The notes: generated from the sequence alone by a model not told the origin. DNA of 64,000 nucleotides from Falciphora oryzae (GCA_000733355.1 JNVV01000001.1:2934219-2998218), one strand, 5' to 3'; shown: positions 1-13,073, counted from the first letter of the stretch. Program-made: numbers and translations.

Positions 1-455
1 ATGCGGGCCGTGTCTGGGCTGAAGGTGGGGGGCGGCTGGGGCGGCGGCTCGAGCAGGTCCGCCACCTTCTCGCAGGTGGCCCTGGCCTCGTGGAGGCTAT
101 TGCGAACATCGATGGCAAGATCTCCTAGGAGGCGCTCGTTGCCCAAAGCCAGACCTCCGGCTGGGTCTCGATCGAACAGGTGGAAGGTCAGGCTCTCAAA
201 GTCGGAGGCCACAGCGGCGAGCTCCCTCCTCATGGCCCGGATGGCCTCGGCCCGGGGGTCTCGTGGAGGGGGCCCAGCCGGGGGAATCGCTGGGTTCGGT
301 GGGGTTATTTGGTTCGGGGGAGTCACTGGGTTCAGCCTCGCGAAAAGTAGGCCCGATGGCCTGGTCGACAAGGGCGGCGGCTTGTCATCCTGCCCCCACC
401 CCGGGGGCTGTGATGGCTGTTGGGGGTCGTTGTGTGCCGGGCTCTCTCTCGCCAT
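1..455 (-). CDS. Hypothetical protein, partial (C-terminus beyond window)
   Basis: The minus strand stays open from an ATG at 455 to the window edge, about 151 codons, with an in-frame TGA seven codons upstream of that ATG, so the start is reasonable. The predicted N-terminus (about residues 1-70) is rich in Pro, Gln and Asn (repeated PPN/PP blocks) and looks disordered. Residues about 70-135 are acidic/basic and likely helical (RAMRREL...ASDFESL...NSLHEARATCEKVADLLE), followed by another Pro-rich stretch. I do not recognise a family. The opposite strand is also open here, but it reads as low-complexity Gly/Arg and is more likely the shadow. An intron could lie anywhere in it; the 3' part is missing. 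Confidence 0.5.
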   Translation of the reverse strand, partial: MARESPAHNDPQQPSQPPGWGQDDKPPPLSTRPSGLLFARLNPVTPPNQITPPNPAIPPAGPPPRDPRAEAIRAMRRELAAVASDFESLTFHLFDRDPAGGLALGNERLLGDLAIDVRNSLHEARATCEKVADLLEPPPQPPPTFSPDTAR

Positions 456-1922
456 CTTGGAGGGTTGCCGGCATCAAAGAAAAAGGGAGGGGTGAGAAGT
501 GGTGGATATAATCAGTTGGAGTAAGAGAGTATGACGGATGAATATACGAAATGCCAGGCTGGGTCGCCCGGGTATCTTACAAAAAAAAAAAAAAAAAAAA
601 AGCGCTGGCTGAAAGATCTAAAAGAAGACAAAATACCAAAAACGGAAGATCTTAGAAGGGGGAAAAGATAGCCTGGCGGCCATTGGAGAGAGCAGTTGTT
701 GTGGTATTGTAGAGGTAGTAAAGTGTGTGTGATGTTGAGAAGAGGGAAAAGATGGAAGGAGCAGGCCAAAACTATTTTATGGACGGTCGGAGCGATGTTC
801 AATCACCCACGAGCAAATGAGAAAAAAAAAGTCCCATCATCTCTGCAAAGAAAACAATCGCTGAAATTGAATTTATTCTCCTTCCTACCCAGACGCATCG
901 AGCCAGGCAAGGTTTCGAGTCCGGTGGCTCAAGAATGCCCAACGTGGATCCCTTGGCTGGCTTCTGACAGAATGTTTCCCCGGACTCTGGAGCATACTTC
1001 GACAGAATACTATGGACGAGGCGCCACGAAGGCATTATCCTTTTTGGAAGTCTGGTTGTGTTCCTCCTTGCGGAGACATTGGGAGTATTTGCTTCCGCCA
1101 TGCGGTATTTCCTTCTGCAAAGACGGTATCGTGCATGGGTGGCTCGAGCTTTTGTTGTTGGCCTTGTCGACTCGGATCAGCTCGCCCGATGGTTCTTTTT
1201 TTTTTTTTTTTGGATTGGGCGGCAAATAAATCGGTCGTTATCTATTCAGAAATGATTAGAGGGACCATAGGTGTCGAAATAGGATGTTCGAAATAGGATG
1301 TTCTGGTATGCATGACGTTAAGCTTACCCACTCACCCGGAGCTTGTTCTCACCACGTGCTGTCGACACCATGGGTGGCAAGAACAAAAGGGGAAGCCCGT
1401 AGGCCGGGACGAGGGCTGAGGGCTATTGAGTTGACCATGAAATCTCTCAACTTTTCTTGGACTGCGAGATCACCTTCATCTGACGGGGAGCCAAGTTGAA
1501 GGACTGGGCGATGATTCGCTGACTAGACCCAGCCAAGATCCACGAAACGCACCGAATCAAGACAACCAGACATTGAACGGCACGGTTGGCTGCAATATCG
1601 GAGCTAGTATGCAAGCCAGCTCGGCGGGCTGGCGTCGCACGGAAGGCAGGCAGTAACGGCAGTGGAATGGGACGGGTTTCCAACCCCATGGGGGAGGGAC
1701 AGAATGATCGAGGACGTGATGATGATGCCGATGGCTAGAGCACGGGCCGAACTCGGTGTTAAAACGTAAGTGGCATTGTTGATACTAGGGGAGTATCCTC
1801 CCCAAAGGAAAGACAGACACACCCTCATCTACCACCGACTGCCGAGGTGGAGAAAGAAAAGCGTCAGACACAACGATCCTAACAAGTTCGGCGTTGCAAG
1901 GTGGCCTAGAGATTTCTCCGAA
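456..1922. other. Intergenic, no gene seen; poly-A tract
   Basis: About 1.5 kb between the edge gene (5' end at 455) and the 3' end of the sorbosone-dehydrogenase-like gene. It contains a 21-nt A run at 581-601 and a T run around 1196-1211. Short open frames on both strands show no recognisable domain or consistent codon use. Confidence 0.5.
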
Positions 1923-3572
1923 TTAGTACGTCTGTCCCAGGAGCCTGGCAGCCACCATCGTAAACCACATCGGTCTATGAAGGGGGGCTCTTGTCAAAGT
2001 ATGATGATGTGGCTGGACGAGGCAGGTAAACAACAAAACGCGAATAGAGCACTCACCAGCGCTGCTGCCACCACCACTGCCACCACCACCACTGCCACCG
2101 TTCTTCCCCTTGTCGGTAGCAGACATCTCGGACTTTCGCAGCACATAGATCTCGCCCGTGCTGTCCGAACTCATGAACATGCGGCCCTTCTGGTCCAAAG
2201 CCAAACCGACGGGGCGGAAGCACTGCCTCGGGCAGACGGAGAGGTCCGGGTTGGACATGATGTCAACCGTCGAGGAGCGGCTGTCTGCCGGCTCGGTGGG
2301 CTCGCCGTTGGCGAACTTGATCATCGAGACCTTGTATCCCACAGGGTCGTCTCGGTTCCCTGTGTGTTTGTTCGTATTAATTAGCACGCCAGCAAGAGGA
2401 GGACAGATACGAGAACAAGGCGCCGCCGTCTTACAGCTTCCATGAAACGAAACGTAGACCTCGGCCCCGTCCGCCGAGAACTTGAGGTCGAGCGGCGCCG
2501 TGTGCGCCTGGAAGGTGAGCCTGGGCGCCGTGAAGTTGCTGCTCGCACACGTTGCGTCATGAACGCTGCTCCCCTCCCCGCCGAGCGCGAACTGCGTGCC
2601 CGTCTTCATGCCCGAGCTTTGCGGCACGTTTGTGTCCCAGAGCGCGAGGCAGTCCGGGTACCCGTGGTTCGCGCCCGCCGGGGAGGCGACCGGCCCGTGG
2701 AAATTCATCTCCTCGCCGGGGTTATCGCGGTGCACGTCGGTGCCCATGCGTCTCACGTCGTCGGCCGAGTTCTCGACGCTGTATACGCCGCCCGTGCCCG
2801 GGTGCTCGGCCACGCCGACCGAGTTGCGCAGGCCCCAGCCCACGAGCTTCCCCTCCGAAGCGTACCTGAAGGCGCGCCGGCCGCCGTCGGGCAGGGAGTT
2901 GAGGTCGAAGGCGCGGATCTGCGACACGCCCGAGCCCTTGTCGCGCGCGTCGGCGTCCATGTTGGAGGCGCTGCCCCGCGACACGAGCAGCGTGCCCTTG
3001 GACTTGCGTGAGAGCAGGATGGTGCGCGAGGTATGGCCCCCGCTGGCCATGCTACTAACCAGCGTCTTGCGGCTGTCGGATTTAGCCGAGCCCTGGCCGG
3101 CATCGTACTCCCACGAATAGACCGAGTCGGCCGATGACGCGTACAGCGTTTTGCCGTCCTCGGACAGGTCGATCCCGTGGTTGAGCTGTGGACTCGGGAG
3201 TTAGCGACCACACACACGTGGAGGCTTGTGAGAATGCCAATGCCGTACCTCGCTGAGATCAACCACGGTTTGGTTCTTGTCGACGCTGAGACAGGCACCG
3301 TTGCCATCGTCCTTGAAGGTGATGCGGCGGATCCCGCGGCCGGACTCGACGACCAGCAGGCCGCCGTTGCTGTCGAGCACGATACCTCGTGGGTCGCTGA
3401 GCCCGGTGGCGACGAGTTGCGCCGTCCACCCGGCTCCGAGCACCGGGCGCGAATAAGAAGGCGTCAGGGCGTTCTGGCAGGCTGCTTGTGATGCGGCTGG
3501 GCTGGGCCAGCACGCCAAAAGCAGAGCCACCGCGATGTTGGTCGTGGTGTGCAGGAGACGTGTTGATGCCAT
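1923..3572 (-). CDS. Secreted L-sorbosone/pyranose dehydrogenase-like protein (AA12-type beta-propeller)
   Basis: Three exons inferred on the minus strand: 3249-3572, 2435-3185 and 1923-2359. Introns 3186-3248 and 2360-2434 are both GT-AG, and the second restores the family motif SFHGSWNRDDPVGYK across the junction. The ATG at 3572 starts a signal peptide with a hydrophobic core (IAVALLLACW) ending near ASQA; the frame is open above it but has no other ATG. The body carries glucose/sorbosone dehydrogenase signatures: GLSDPRGIVLD, LNHGIDLSEDG, GWGLRNSVGVAEHP, VHRDNPGEEMNFHG. Ascomycete relatives are PQQ-dependent pyranose dehydrogenases (CAZy AA12) acting outside the cell; cofactor use here is inferred. 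After the propeller comes a Gly/Ser linker (GGSGGGGSGGGSSAG) and a short tail. The tail may be read straight through to the TAA at 1923, or a last intron starting at the GTGAGT after the linker may change it. About 503 aa as given. Confidence 0.78.
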
Positions 3573-5269
3573 GGCCGCAGGAGTGACTGCTGTCAATCTT
3601 TCAGACAGCGCTGTCCGGGGGCGAAACGAAAAGACGACGGGGACGGCGACAATCCAGCACCGCTGGACGTACTGGACGGTGTAAGTACGTATAGGGCAGA
3701 GAAGGTGCGGGTCACAGGCCAGACGGAACGCGCGGGCGGTGCCGTCTTTACCTGCCGGTCGTCCCTATATGTGGGCTCCTTCTCCGGTGCGAGACGCCAG
3801 TCTGTAGACGCTGGGGGAGTATTGGCCGGTACTGGACGGCGTAGGGGTCGGATGCGAGATTCTTTCCTTGTTTAGAGGCCAAGGCCTCGATCCAAGACCT
3901 TCGGCTGGGGACTTGGGCCCCCGAGTCAAGAGCGAGGGGCGGGGATGAGCGCGGAAAAGAGCAGGGAGACCAGATGGGAATTGGGGAGGATGGGCAAACC
4001 TCTGCCCAGCTTTTGATCGTCCCTCACACGTGTTTTGTTCAAGCCGTCTCACCTGTCACAGCTGTCTCTTTGCGCCACCTCCACTCACTGGAGCTGGCGG
4101 GCACACGTATCCCGTTGCTGGTCGCTTATCCTGTCTTGCCGTCAATGCTTGTCGTCAATGCGGCTCGCCAAGACGGTCGGGACTGGGGGCTGCTGCAACG
4201 CCAAGAGAATACGTCATTCTTTGTTGTTTGGGGTAGGTGCAGGTGGTGGGAGGGACACTCCAATGCGGTGCGAGAGTCCAGAGCTCCAGTCTTACCAAAG
4301 GGCATTTACCGATGTGCCAGGTAAATGGGGAAGCACTCCGTCGTGTCTAGATTCCAAGATAAACCATGCAATGACTTGCAATTATCAGATGCTTGGCTGC
4401 GGAGAGGCAGGTAATCGAAGCCAAAGTCGCTAGCCAACGGACAGCCCAGCCAGCTCCCATCCTTTCCATGGTCTAGACTAGGCCGTGCTGGGCGGGAGTC
4501 ATGAAAAAAGGGGGGAAAACATCAATGTCATCAAATGCATTCGCTGACTACCTAAATACCTGAAGTGCTTTCTCATGGCCAACCGGCCCGTCGAGACAAA
4601 GACGCAGGTTTTGGGTTCTTTTGGGGTATAATGTGTAACAAAACAGAAAGCAGAGGAGACCACCCAGCCAGGAAACCCGCGCTGCGCCCGCTCGAGTTCG
4701 CATTCCATCAACGAACGTCCCCGCTTCCAGCAATGGCGGCCAGCCCCGCCAATTATTTTCCTTGCAGTTTCTCCTTGGTCTGCATTGAGTAGAGTATTTT
4801 CGTTTTCTTTACTTTTCTCCAAAGCAATAATGAATCGCTGGGTATGTCGGGCATGTAGGGTATGTATGACGTGTACATCTGGTTCGGGAACAGGGTACTG
4901 GGGTCTTGGGCTAACAAACGAAGATCCAGGGGCGAAAGCGAAACAGAAATGGGTAGCCAAACAAAAGAAACGAATTGTCACGCCGGGCAACACCGAAAGG
5001 TATTAATTAGTAATACCACCGAAGGCTAACCAGGAATGGAGGGGAATCCGAACAAGGGGGGAGGGGAAACCAAAAGCCAGCCTCGAGAAAGGAAATTCGA
5101 GAAAAGGAAGAGAAAGGAAGGAGGGGAATCGCAAAAAAAGATGTATAAGAGGTATCATCACATCAAATATCAATAGGTATTTTAAAAGCATGTATAATCC
5201 TCGCCACAACGGGGGAAAAAGCCAGCCCAGACATGAACAAAAGAAACAAAGGTAGAGAAAAGAGGCCCT
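3573..5269. other. Intergenic between the AA12-like gene 5' end and vosA 3' end
   Basis: About 1.7 kb that should contain the promoter of the AA12-like gene (near 3573-4000) and the 3' UTR/terminator of vosA (near 5000-5269). All frames are short and lack recognisable motifs. No RNA gene or repeat of note was seen. Confidence 0.5.
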
Positions 5270-7022
5270 TCACCACCAGCCCTTAACTTCCTGGCTGCCG
5301 AGTTGAGTGTTTATGCGATGTGGAGGGTAGCTTGGGTGTGTCTGGTATCCGTGGCTCATCGTCAACGGCGGCATCGTGGACGCCGTCGTCGTGTTCGGCA
5401 ACGGCAGCGAAACAGGCACGGGGTCCGTCGGGTATGGCGAGCGTGCTGGGGCGAAAGTTGGCGTAAGGTCGTGCGCCACTGAAGCCGATCCGGTTGCAGT
5501 GGCTGTTGTCGTCGTTGGTGGCGGCGGCGGGAGGGAGGTCGGCGCGACCCCCGTGTCCGGCGAGAAGGCTGGTCGCGATGCCGCCCCATAGCTGTGGCCT
5601 AGATCTTGCGGCGACAGGTACGGGGTCGACTGGTATCCTGCTGACTGGGTCACCTCGCTGCCGGGGATGCCAGGCTGGCGCGACGTCATGTAGGTTGTTG
5701 GCGATTGTGTCACCTCGCTGCCCGCTATGGCCGGGTGGCGCGAGGTGAGGAACGTCGGCGATGGATTGGCGTCGCTGCCAGATCCGGAAAGGCTGGGACG
5801 CATCACCTTCCTGGGGGGTTCGCTGCCAGTCTCATTGCTGAAGGGACTCCTTCCAGACACGAAGCTGTGGCCCATATCATGCGTCCCGAGATATGTCGGA
5901 GACTGTGAGACCTCGTTGCTCGGCATCGAGTAGCGCATACGTTTGACGGTGCCCTCTGATCCGTAGTAAGACGGGTCCGGTGGGTAGCTGTCTGCATACT
6001 GTGCTCGGTGCGAAGTCTGGTCGTAATAACCGCCTGCACTCGGGAAGGATCCCATAGTCCGCTCAGTGGGTGTTATTTGGCCCTCGATGATGCTGTTCGG
6101 GCGAGAAGGGTCTTGTTGTTGCTTGTCCCAATCCGAATGTTTGCGCGCGACCTCGGCGTGCTGGTGGTTCCTCTTCCGCGTCGTCATAGTCCGCGAGTCC
6201 TTCCTCAACCGTAACCTGACGCCTTGGTCGCTGAATGACCGGGTCAGAAAAGTCGACTCGGTCATGCCGGGGAAGCTCTTGGCCGGATGGACAGTAAACG
6301 GGGCCGTGACTGCCGTTGCGACATTATCGTACTCCGCGCGGTTGAGGTCGAAAAGCGAAAACATGAGCCTGAATGTGCCCTCTTCCCGAACCGACAGATC
6401 CCCAAACACAAAGAAGCCGCCGTCCTGGTTATCACTGTCTCTCAGACGATGGAGAGATGACACCAATGTCCCTAGCAGGCTCTTGGACGACGGCTCTTCG
6501 CTCTGATCGTCGGCGGCTATTAATCTACACGTCATGAAATAATATGGGCCTGTTCTGAAGTTAGCTACCAAGGCGCTCGCGCGAAAGAAAAAAAAAAAAA
6601 AAGTATCCAGACGCGCATAGGACACCACTTACTATGCAGGAAGTTTTGATGGGGATCTTTACGCAGTGACCTCCTAAGCTGGACAATTGGTGGAGGGTCG
6701 ATAGGCTTCCGGTCTAGATTTGTTAAGCAACACGTCCTGCTTGTTAGCAAAAGCTGTACCCCAGAAAAGCGCGTCCGACGGGAGCTACGCAGCACCTACC
6801 CTTCTCCTTGCCCAGGGCAACCCGAGCATGCTTTGGCTGCTGTCGTATCGTCAAAGTGTACCCGTTCTCGATCTCCTCGACAGGCGTTTCCGCCATCTGA
6901 GGGTCACCGTAAGGGGCGCCAATCATGAGTGATCTGCTCGGCAAGGCTTCTGTGGTCGGCATTGAGTAGCTGGGCTGCGCCGGGTAGCTGGTTGGTATGG
7001 GGTAATTCGCTTCTAGCGTCAT
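5270..7022 (-). CDS. vosA: Velvet-domain regulator VosA
   Basis: Three exons: 6800-7022, 6633-6713 and 5270-6549. Introns 6714-6799 and 6550-6632 are GT-AG, and splicing gives continuous velvet sequence, about 527 aa. The velvet domain spans about residues 55-235: RQQPKHARVALGKEKD, then RKPIDPPPIVQL, SPYYFMTCRL, SSLHRLRDSDNQDGGFFVFGDLSV, FRLMFSLFDL, FPGMTESTFLTRSFSDQGVRLRLR. The RKPIDPPPIVQL and GDLSV forms fit VosA rather than VeA or VelB. VosA is a nuclear DNA-binding factor that couples spore maturation, trehalose accumulation and viability, often with VelB. A basic stretch after the domain (RKRNHQHAEVARKH) is a plausible nuclear signal. The tail of roughly 290 residues is Ser/Pro/Thr/Tyr-rich, holds imperfect repeats (see findings) and ends with QEVKGWW. 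The start at 7022 is the first ATG in frame before the domain; an upstream exon cannot be excluded. The upstream side faces a gene-free stretch of about 22.7 kb. Confidence 0.87.
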
Positions 7023-10000
7023 AGGGGCGACTTCTGACTGCGGAGACTGTGATGATGGCGAAGGTTCTGAGTCGAACCGTGGGTTGCTGAAGGGGCTGTC
7101 GGGGAGGGCGACACAGGGCTGGATCCCTTTGAACCACAATATCTCTTCGTTTGTTGGACCCGGGGTCTGAGGAGGAGGCGTGGATAATAAATGTTGGAAT
7201 GGCTGCTTCTAGCGGTCCCAGATCATCCTTTAGTGTCCGGCTGGTGGTCAAATATTCGTTCTGTTTCCGGCTCGCGCTTCAGCGAAGAAACCCTCAAGGC
7301 GCTACCCGTTGGATGCTTCGTCGGTCCTTTGGGAAACGATGGGGTGGCCGAAAGAAATATTATCTGTGGCGAGATGGAGTGAAAGGTTTGCGCGCAGCCA
7401 CTGGAAGGACGGAGTCGCCAGTGCGACGGGCTGCGAAGAAAAGATCGTGTTCTTGCTTCGAGGCGCAAGGTAACCTCGATGTGGTGGAGGCTCAGCTCTT
7501 GTAGTTGCACTCAACGAGAAAAGCTTCTAGCAGCGGAGCCACGCGGGGTTGATGAGACGCGATCATGCACACCACCTACGCACGCGAGCGAGCTTGGGGA
7601 GCAGGAGAGACGATCTCGGTTCTGCGCCAATCCTCGCTGTTCAGACGATGGGGAGGTGCAAGGGGGGCTTGCCTCCCTTCCGGGTTGGGATGGCAGCTCG
7701 CAGCGAAAGTGGGAAGCGCACCTTCCGTCCGAAGTTTTCAACAACGCACCTTCCTCGTCTGATCTAGACCGGCGGGCCACGGCAGTGTACCAAGGGTCCT
7801 CGGAGCAAGGACGATGGGACGAGGCCGATCTGGTCTGCAGAGGGAGCGAGTGCTCCGGGCGGGGTGGCTTTTCTTCTCCTTTCTTGTCGCTTGTCTTCTC
7901 CTCCTTCTCTCGGTCAGGAGAGATGGAAATGTGACAGACCGGATAGGTGGGTGATGCGAGCTGGGGTTGGTGGCGATGTGAGGGCTAGGCTGATGTCGAT
8001 GGCATAAGATCTTGATATGCTCCGGGTGGACCAGGATTGAGTGGGTGGGTAGCCAGGTAGGTGTAGGCAGGTAACCGAATGAGGTCGGTTGGCTTCCGGC
8101 GGAGGGGCAGGGGGAACGTCGGCCGATATATTATATCTTTGTTATAGGGCCACGGCCGTGAAGGGGTGTGGGCAGGTCCAGAGAGGCCAGGTCCGCCAGC
8201 TCAATGAAGCTAGGGCGGGGCCGGTTGACCAGGGCAGGCCACGGCAGAGTGTGGTTCCGACCGGTAGGGGTCGAGAAGCCAGGGAGTGTGGGTGGAGGAG
8301 AATGCGTGGACGGCCCAAGGCCAGGAGGTGGAGTGGACGCAAGTGGTGAGGTTCTGGCTGCGATGGGTGGGCAGGTGCCTGCGCTATGGGAAGGCGGATG
8401 GTGACGATGGCAGCTGTGGTGGTGGCGCGAGGTGTTCCTTTCAGAGGGCCGGGTCTTGGACGAGCAGGAGGAGGGGGGGTGTGCAGTGCCGTGGATGGCT
8501 GCAGTAAGACGGCCCGGTACCAGACTCAGCAACGAGACTCCAGCACGGGCGGGGCCAGGCTCGCAGCAGGCGCTTGCTATCTGCTTGCGCTCTTAGGAAC
8601 CAAATACGTGCTCTGGAGCGTGTGTCCAGGCGGGCGGGTGGCAAACGGCCGGGAGGCTCGAGGCGTGCCTGAACGGTGTGGGGATTCCGCGAAAAACGAT
8701 CTCCCTTTCCTGCAAATCCGGCGCTCCTGGACCAAGCATACACTCCCGCGGTCTGCCTGAGCCTGTGCGGCGGTGGTAGGCTGCAGGAACCGCGTCTTCG
8801 CTCTCCTCCTCCTCTCACGCCGAGGACCCACTGATCGCGGGCAGATCGAATCGGGAAAGGTTAGAGTCGGGCGTGGCGCTGTTCGGGGTGTGGGATGTAG
8901 CCCGCTCCTCGCGATGATGTCGGTTGCTCGCGAAGTGATGATGCCTCGTCGCAGAGTCGTTTTTCAGCCCCGCACTACCTCAACAAAAATCGCGCCTTGT
9001 GTTCTCTTCAGGCCCTCTTTCTGCTTGTCCAGCCCTGTTATGCGCGCGGTGATTCGTTCTCTGAGCCGATGATGCCGATTGTTCTTGCTGGCGCTGCTTC
9101 GTGATGGCTGGTCGCGGCAGACAAGCTGTAGACAGAGGTTAGGCAGCTGCACGCGCACCAATGCACCTCAGCGACGCCGTCAGAAATGGCCTTGAAGCTC
9201 CGTGCAGCCCCGCGATGATGAGCGCTCGCCAGATGCGCCTGTGCTCCGGTCCAAGTCCGTGGGTGTGAGGCTTTGACGGGACGATCTCCCTTGGCGCGCA
9301 AAGCCGCTATCAGGCGCTCTCTCCCGGGCCCGCTCCAGTTCCTCAGAGCTCAGATTTCCCACCCGGCAGGGTCCTGGCAGAGAAAATGACAGATACCGAG
9401 AAAGGTCCCCCTCTTGCGCGGTATTAGACGAGACCCATGGACCCAATGCCGCGGATTCACCCGGGGTTCGGAGGTTGAGGAGCTTCCTTGCTTCGGGCTC
9501 GCTGGGCGTGGGCCGGCAAGACTTCGTTCTCAAGCGGTAAACCGGGCGAGGCGGCGCGATGCGACACGAGACGAGACGGGGATGCGGCCGCAAAAGGAAG
9601 TGACCAGAAAATAAAAAGTGATTACAAAGAAATAATAAAAGAGAAAAGTATTAAGTAAGAATGCAAGTGTGGCGGCGGGTCGGGTCAGAAGGCGGCAAGT
9701 CGCTTGCTTGGTTTCCTTGCTTTTTGCTTTGGAGAGGGCTCGCGTCAAGGGGGTGTATGACGGGCGGTGGGTGGTGGGATGCGTCGAAAGGGCACTGCTT
9801 GTTCGGCGGTTTCCCGAGGACCAGACCCGCGGCTGTCAAGGTGTCGTCTGCTGCCGAATTGAGCAACCCGGGTTTCACAAGGTTCGGTGTGATGTTGGAC
9901 GGGACGATGCGCCGCCAGGAACGAGCAAGACACGACAAGGCGAGCGGCGCGCAGGGCAGGACAATGCCGCGTCTGATACTCGCAGGCAAAGTGGACGGGC

Positions 10001-10726
10001 CCAAGGAGGGATTTTCGGGAACCGGTCACACGATGGAGGATTGGCGTTGGGATGGGCAAAGATGGGATGGGAGAAAAAAGGGCGGGGAGGAGGCAGACCG
10101 GGGAGAGCCGGTGGTTATACTAGTTGAGAAGGTGAGCCGTGTGGTATCGAGACTGGAGCTGTTATGATTGACACCCAGCACAAGCACCCAGTCGGGAGCC
10201 GGCGCACTATTCGATGGCGGACGATGATGTCTGTCTGCTGGGGGTGGGCATTCGCATGGCCCCCGGCCCGCCTGCTCTCTCTTTGCCTGCCTAGCAAGCT
10301 GGGGCTGCTGCTTATGAACATCAGATGTGTGGTGTGTGTAGGCAGGGGGAGCGCCAAGGTGCACGCCCTTCACAAGCACACGCCTACTGGTGTGGCCAGC
10401 CTACTACGCACTTTGTGTACGACCTCTGTGTGTGGGCAAGCAGGATGTACATGCCTACACACCTACCTGCCCGCCGCATACCTACCGACCTTGCCGGCCC
10501 TGCTGGTGCGACTCTGTGTGTGTGCTCGTGTGCGTGTCCACACACCTCTCTGTGCCTACACTCGTGGCTGATCCGGGCAGTCCTGCAGATGTGCAGCGAG
10601 TGTGCAGGGCATGGAGCCAGGCCGGCCCAGGGCTTCGGCAAAGCGTGCCAGTGCCAGGGTAGGTGGTAGCTTTTTTCGGCTTGTATGCGTAGATTGCCTA
10701 CGGGATCCCTGGCCCAAGAGGTGGGT

Positions 10727-10752
10727 GGGCTGGTGGGCTGGTGGGCTGGTGG
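10727..10752. repeat. Short tandem repeat, GGTGGGCT-type units
   Basis: Three consecutive copies of a GGTGGGCT-containing unit (consensus about GCTGGTGG) lie in the gene desert. G-rich on the plus strand; no associated gene. Confidence 0.6.
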
Positions 10753-13052
10753 CCATGGCACTCCTCCGCTATGTGCAAGGACCCACGGCGGGCAAACATC
10801 GACCGCCCTCGTGCAGTCAGACGTCCCAGTTTTTTCCCTTCTGCTGTTGACTGCATGTAGCATTATTGCCCAGGCAAGAGATTGAGGAGACGGGCACAAC
10901 GAGACAGATACCGAGGGTGGGTGCCACTGTGCGTGATGCGTGCACTTGCGCACGGGCAAGCACACGTACGGGGTGAGCCCTACGCGCCGTGCATTGGTAT
11001 GCCAGGCCGGCCTGCGCTGAGCATAATGGGTGGATGGATGGAGATGGACTGGGGTGATTCAGCGCCGAGGTGGGCAGGACTTCTGCGTTTCTGCGTCCCC
11101 CGCCGGGACAGGCTGCATTGTCTGCTTTGCTTTTACTCCTTTAGCCCCGGCGTCCTTCAAACTGAGGCGTTTGCGGTGCTCAGCGGCTCGTGACGATATT
11201 TTGCCTGCTTGCAGTAGGCTGCAGTCCTTGTGTTATTCTTTGCTTTTTTTTCCCTCTCCTGGTGGCTCCTTTTGCCAGCCCGGAACGGTCGTGGGCAGGC
11301 AAAGGACGGGTTCCAGCTCGTTTCTTTTTTTGTGCCGTTGCGCTAGTCCCAGAGCGTTGTTCGTTTGGCCGGTTCCACCCCTTATGCAGACCTGGTGGGG
11401 ACCAAGGGGGGTGCGGTGTGCGGAAAGTGAAGGAGTCGAGTGAGTGGAGGTGGAGGTGGAAGAAAGTCGCGGACTCCATGGCAGAAGGCCCAGGACAGGG
11501 GATGCGAGATACCCCGTACCCGGGCCAGCCAGGATGGGCCCGGGCTACGTAGACATGTCGCTTCGGAGGCTTCTCGCGTGTCTGGCTTGACCCAGGGTGC
11601 CTTCACCCGTCGTCCGTTGTCAAGACGGGATCCGACCTGGGCTCTCCCAGGCTCGGCTGCCAGTCGCAATGCGCGCGCCGAAATCACAGGCCGTCTAGAA
11701 TGCGACCCAAGCTAATGGAAGGACGAAGGAAAAAGACGCCAACTCCACTGCTGGCGGGGACGGCACGATGTCTACCAGCCACAAGATTACAGGACGGTTA
11801 ACAAGACAATATGAACGCAGTGCTATAGTTCGTCGGCGAGATCGCGCCAGAGGGAGCGCGCGGTGGTTGTGCAGCGCCGGAGAGAAGGAAGCTGGGTGGC
11901 CGTTATGCGGCGCGCTGGCAAAAGGACCACATTTGTCTGTGCGCGACGGGGCGCATAAACAGTTGGGCATTCCCCGAGGGTCCTCCGCGCCGGACGGACC
12001 TTGGCCCATCCCGCCAGGGCCCCATCAGGCGTGCATGGGTCTGGGAAGAAAAAGGAAGAACAGGAAGAAGCAGCAGAAGCCAAACCGAGTAGGGAAGTAT
12101 TTCCAATTGACGTTGACGGAGGGGCAGACCCCTCTCCATACCTCTCCTGCACCCTGCCCGAGGCGAGCATGCCTCGAACTGACGACAGCGCACCCTCTCG
12201 CTCTCCTTCAAAGGAACGCTAAGGCCAGTTGAGCCGTCCAGGGGCGCGATTCGCTTAGCTTCACGAGTCCGCGAGGGCCGGCGGCTCTTGGCACCTGCGG
12301 CGAAAATCGAACTGGGTAAAGCTCATCAAATAAGCTCAATGTCGGTTCTTTTTGACAGGACAGAAAGAGAGTCACGTCAGGATTGCACTAGCAAGGTGTG
12401 GCCTAACCTGCCAGGCGCCTTCGACAATTTTGGTACCCAAAGCCAGCGGCGGGGATGGGGAGAAGCCGGTTGAAGTCCAATTCATCAGACGACCTATGAT
12501 TCTTTTTATTCTTTTTTTTTTTTTTGTTCTTCCCCTCTCCATTATTCTTAGGGTCGTTAATGCTATTGAAACGGGACGGTTCCGACCCATCAAACCGACA
12601 GGCGACATGGATTGGATCAGACGGATGGATTGGACCAGATGGACTAAGATGGTGGTGCACGGGCGGCCCGCAGGGGGTGTGGCACATCCATCCCGTCAAA
12701 CAACGAAAACGATGTGGTGTTCCCACCCGCCGCTACACCAGCCTATCTCCATCATTACGTCGAAGCAAAATGACGCGCTGGAAAGAAGCAAAGAAAGCAA
12801 AGCAGCAATCAAATGCGGCGGGTTCTTGAACCTCCAAGGAATCGACCTTTGATTTCGGCTGCATTTTGTTGGGATAGCGGCTGGGGCCTAGAAGTCACCG
12901 TGACCTTTAAAGTCGCATTCTGGTGGAGCGGCGGGAGAAGGGCCCTCGCTCGGTGACTTGCAGCTGGTGGACAGCCAAGTATCAAAAAGTGCGGCCGCTG
13001 TGCTGTGATACCGCCTCTCTGCCACCAGCCGACACAAGACGGGTCGGGGTCC

Positions 13053-13073
13053 AAAAAAAAAAAAAAAAAAAAA
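13053..13073. repeat. Poly-A tract (21 nt)
   Basis: Uninterrupted run of 21 A, followed by further A-rich sequence (GAAAAGAAAAGG). No adjacent coding sequence is recognised. Confidence 0.9.

Noticed and set aside
581..601. Poly-A run as a LINE or retrocopy tail
   Set aside because: No reverse-transcriptase remnant, retrocopied gene or target-site duplication next to it; similar runs occur throughout the non-coding parts.
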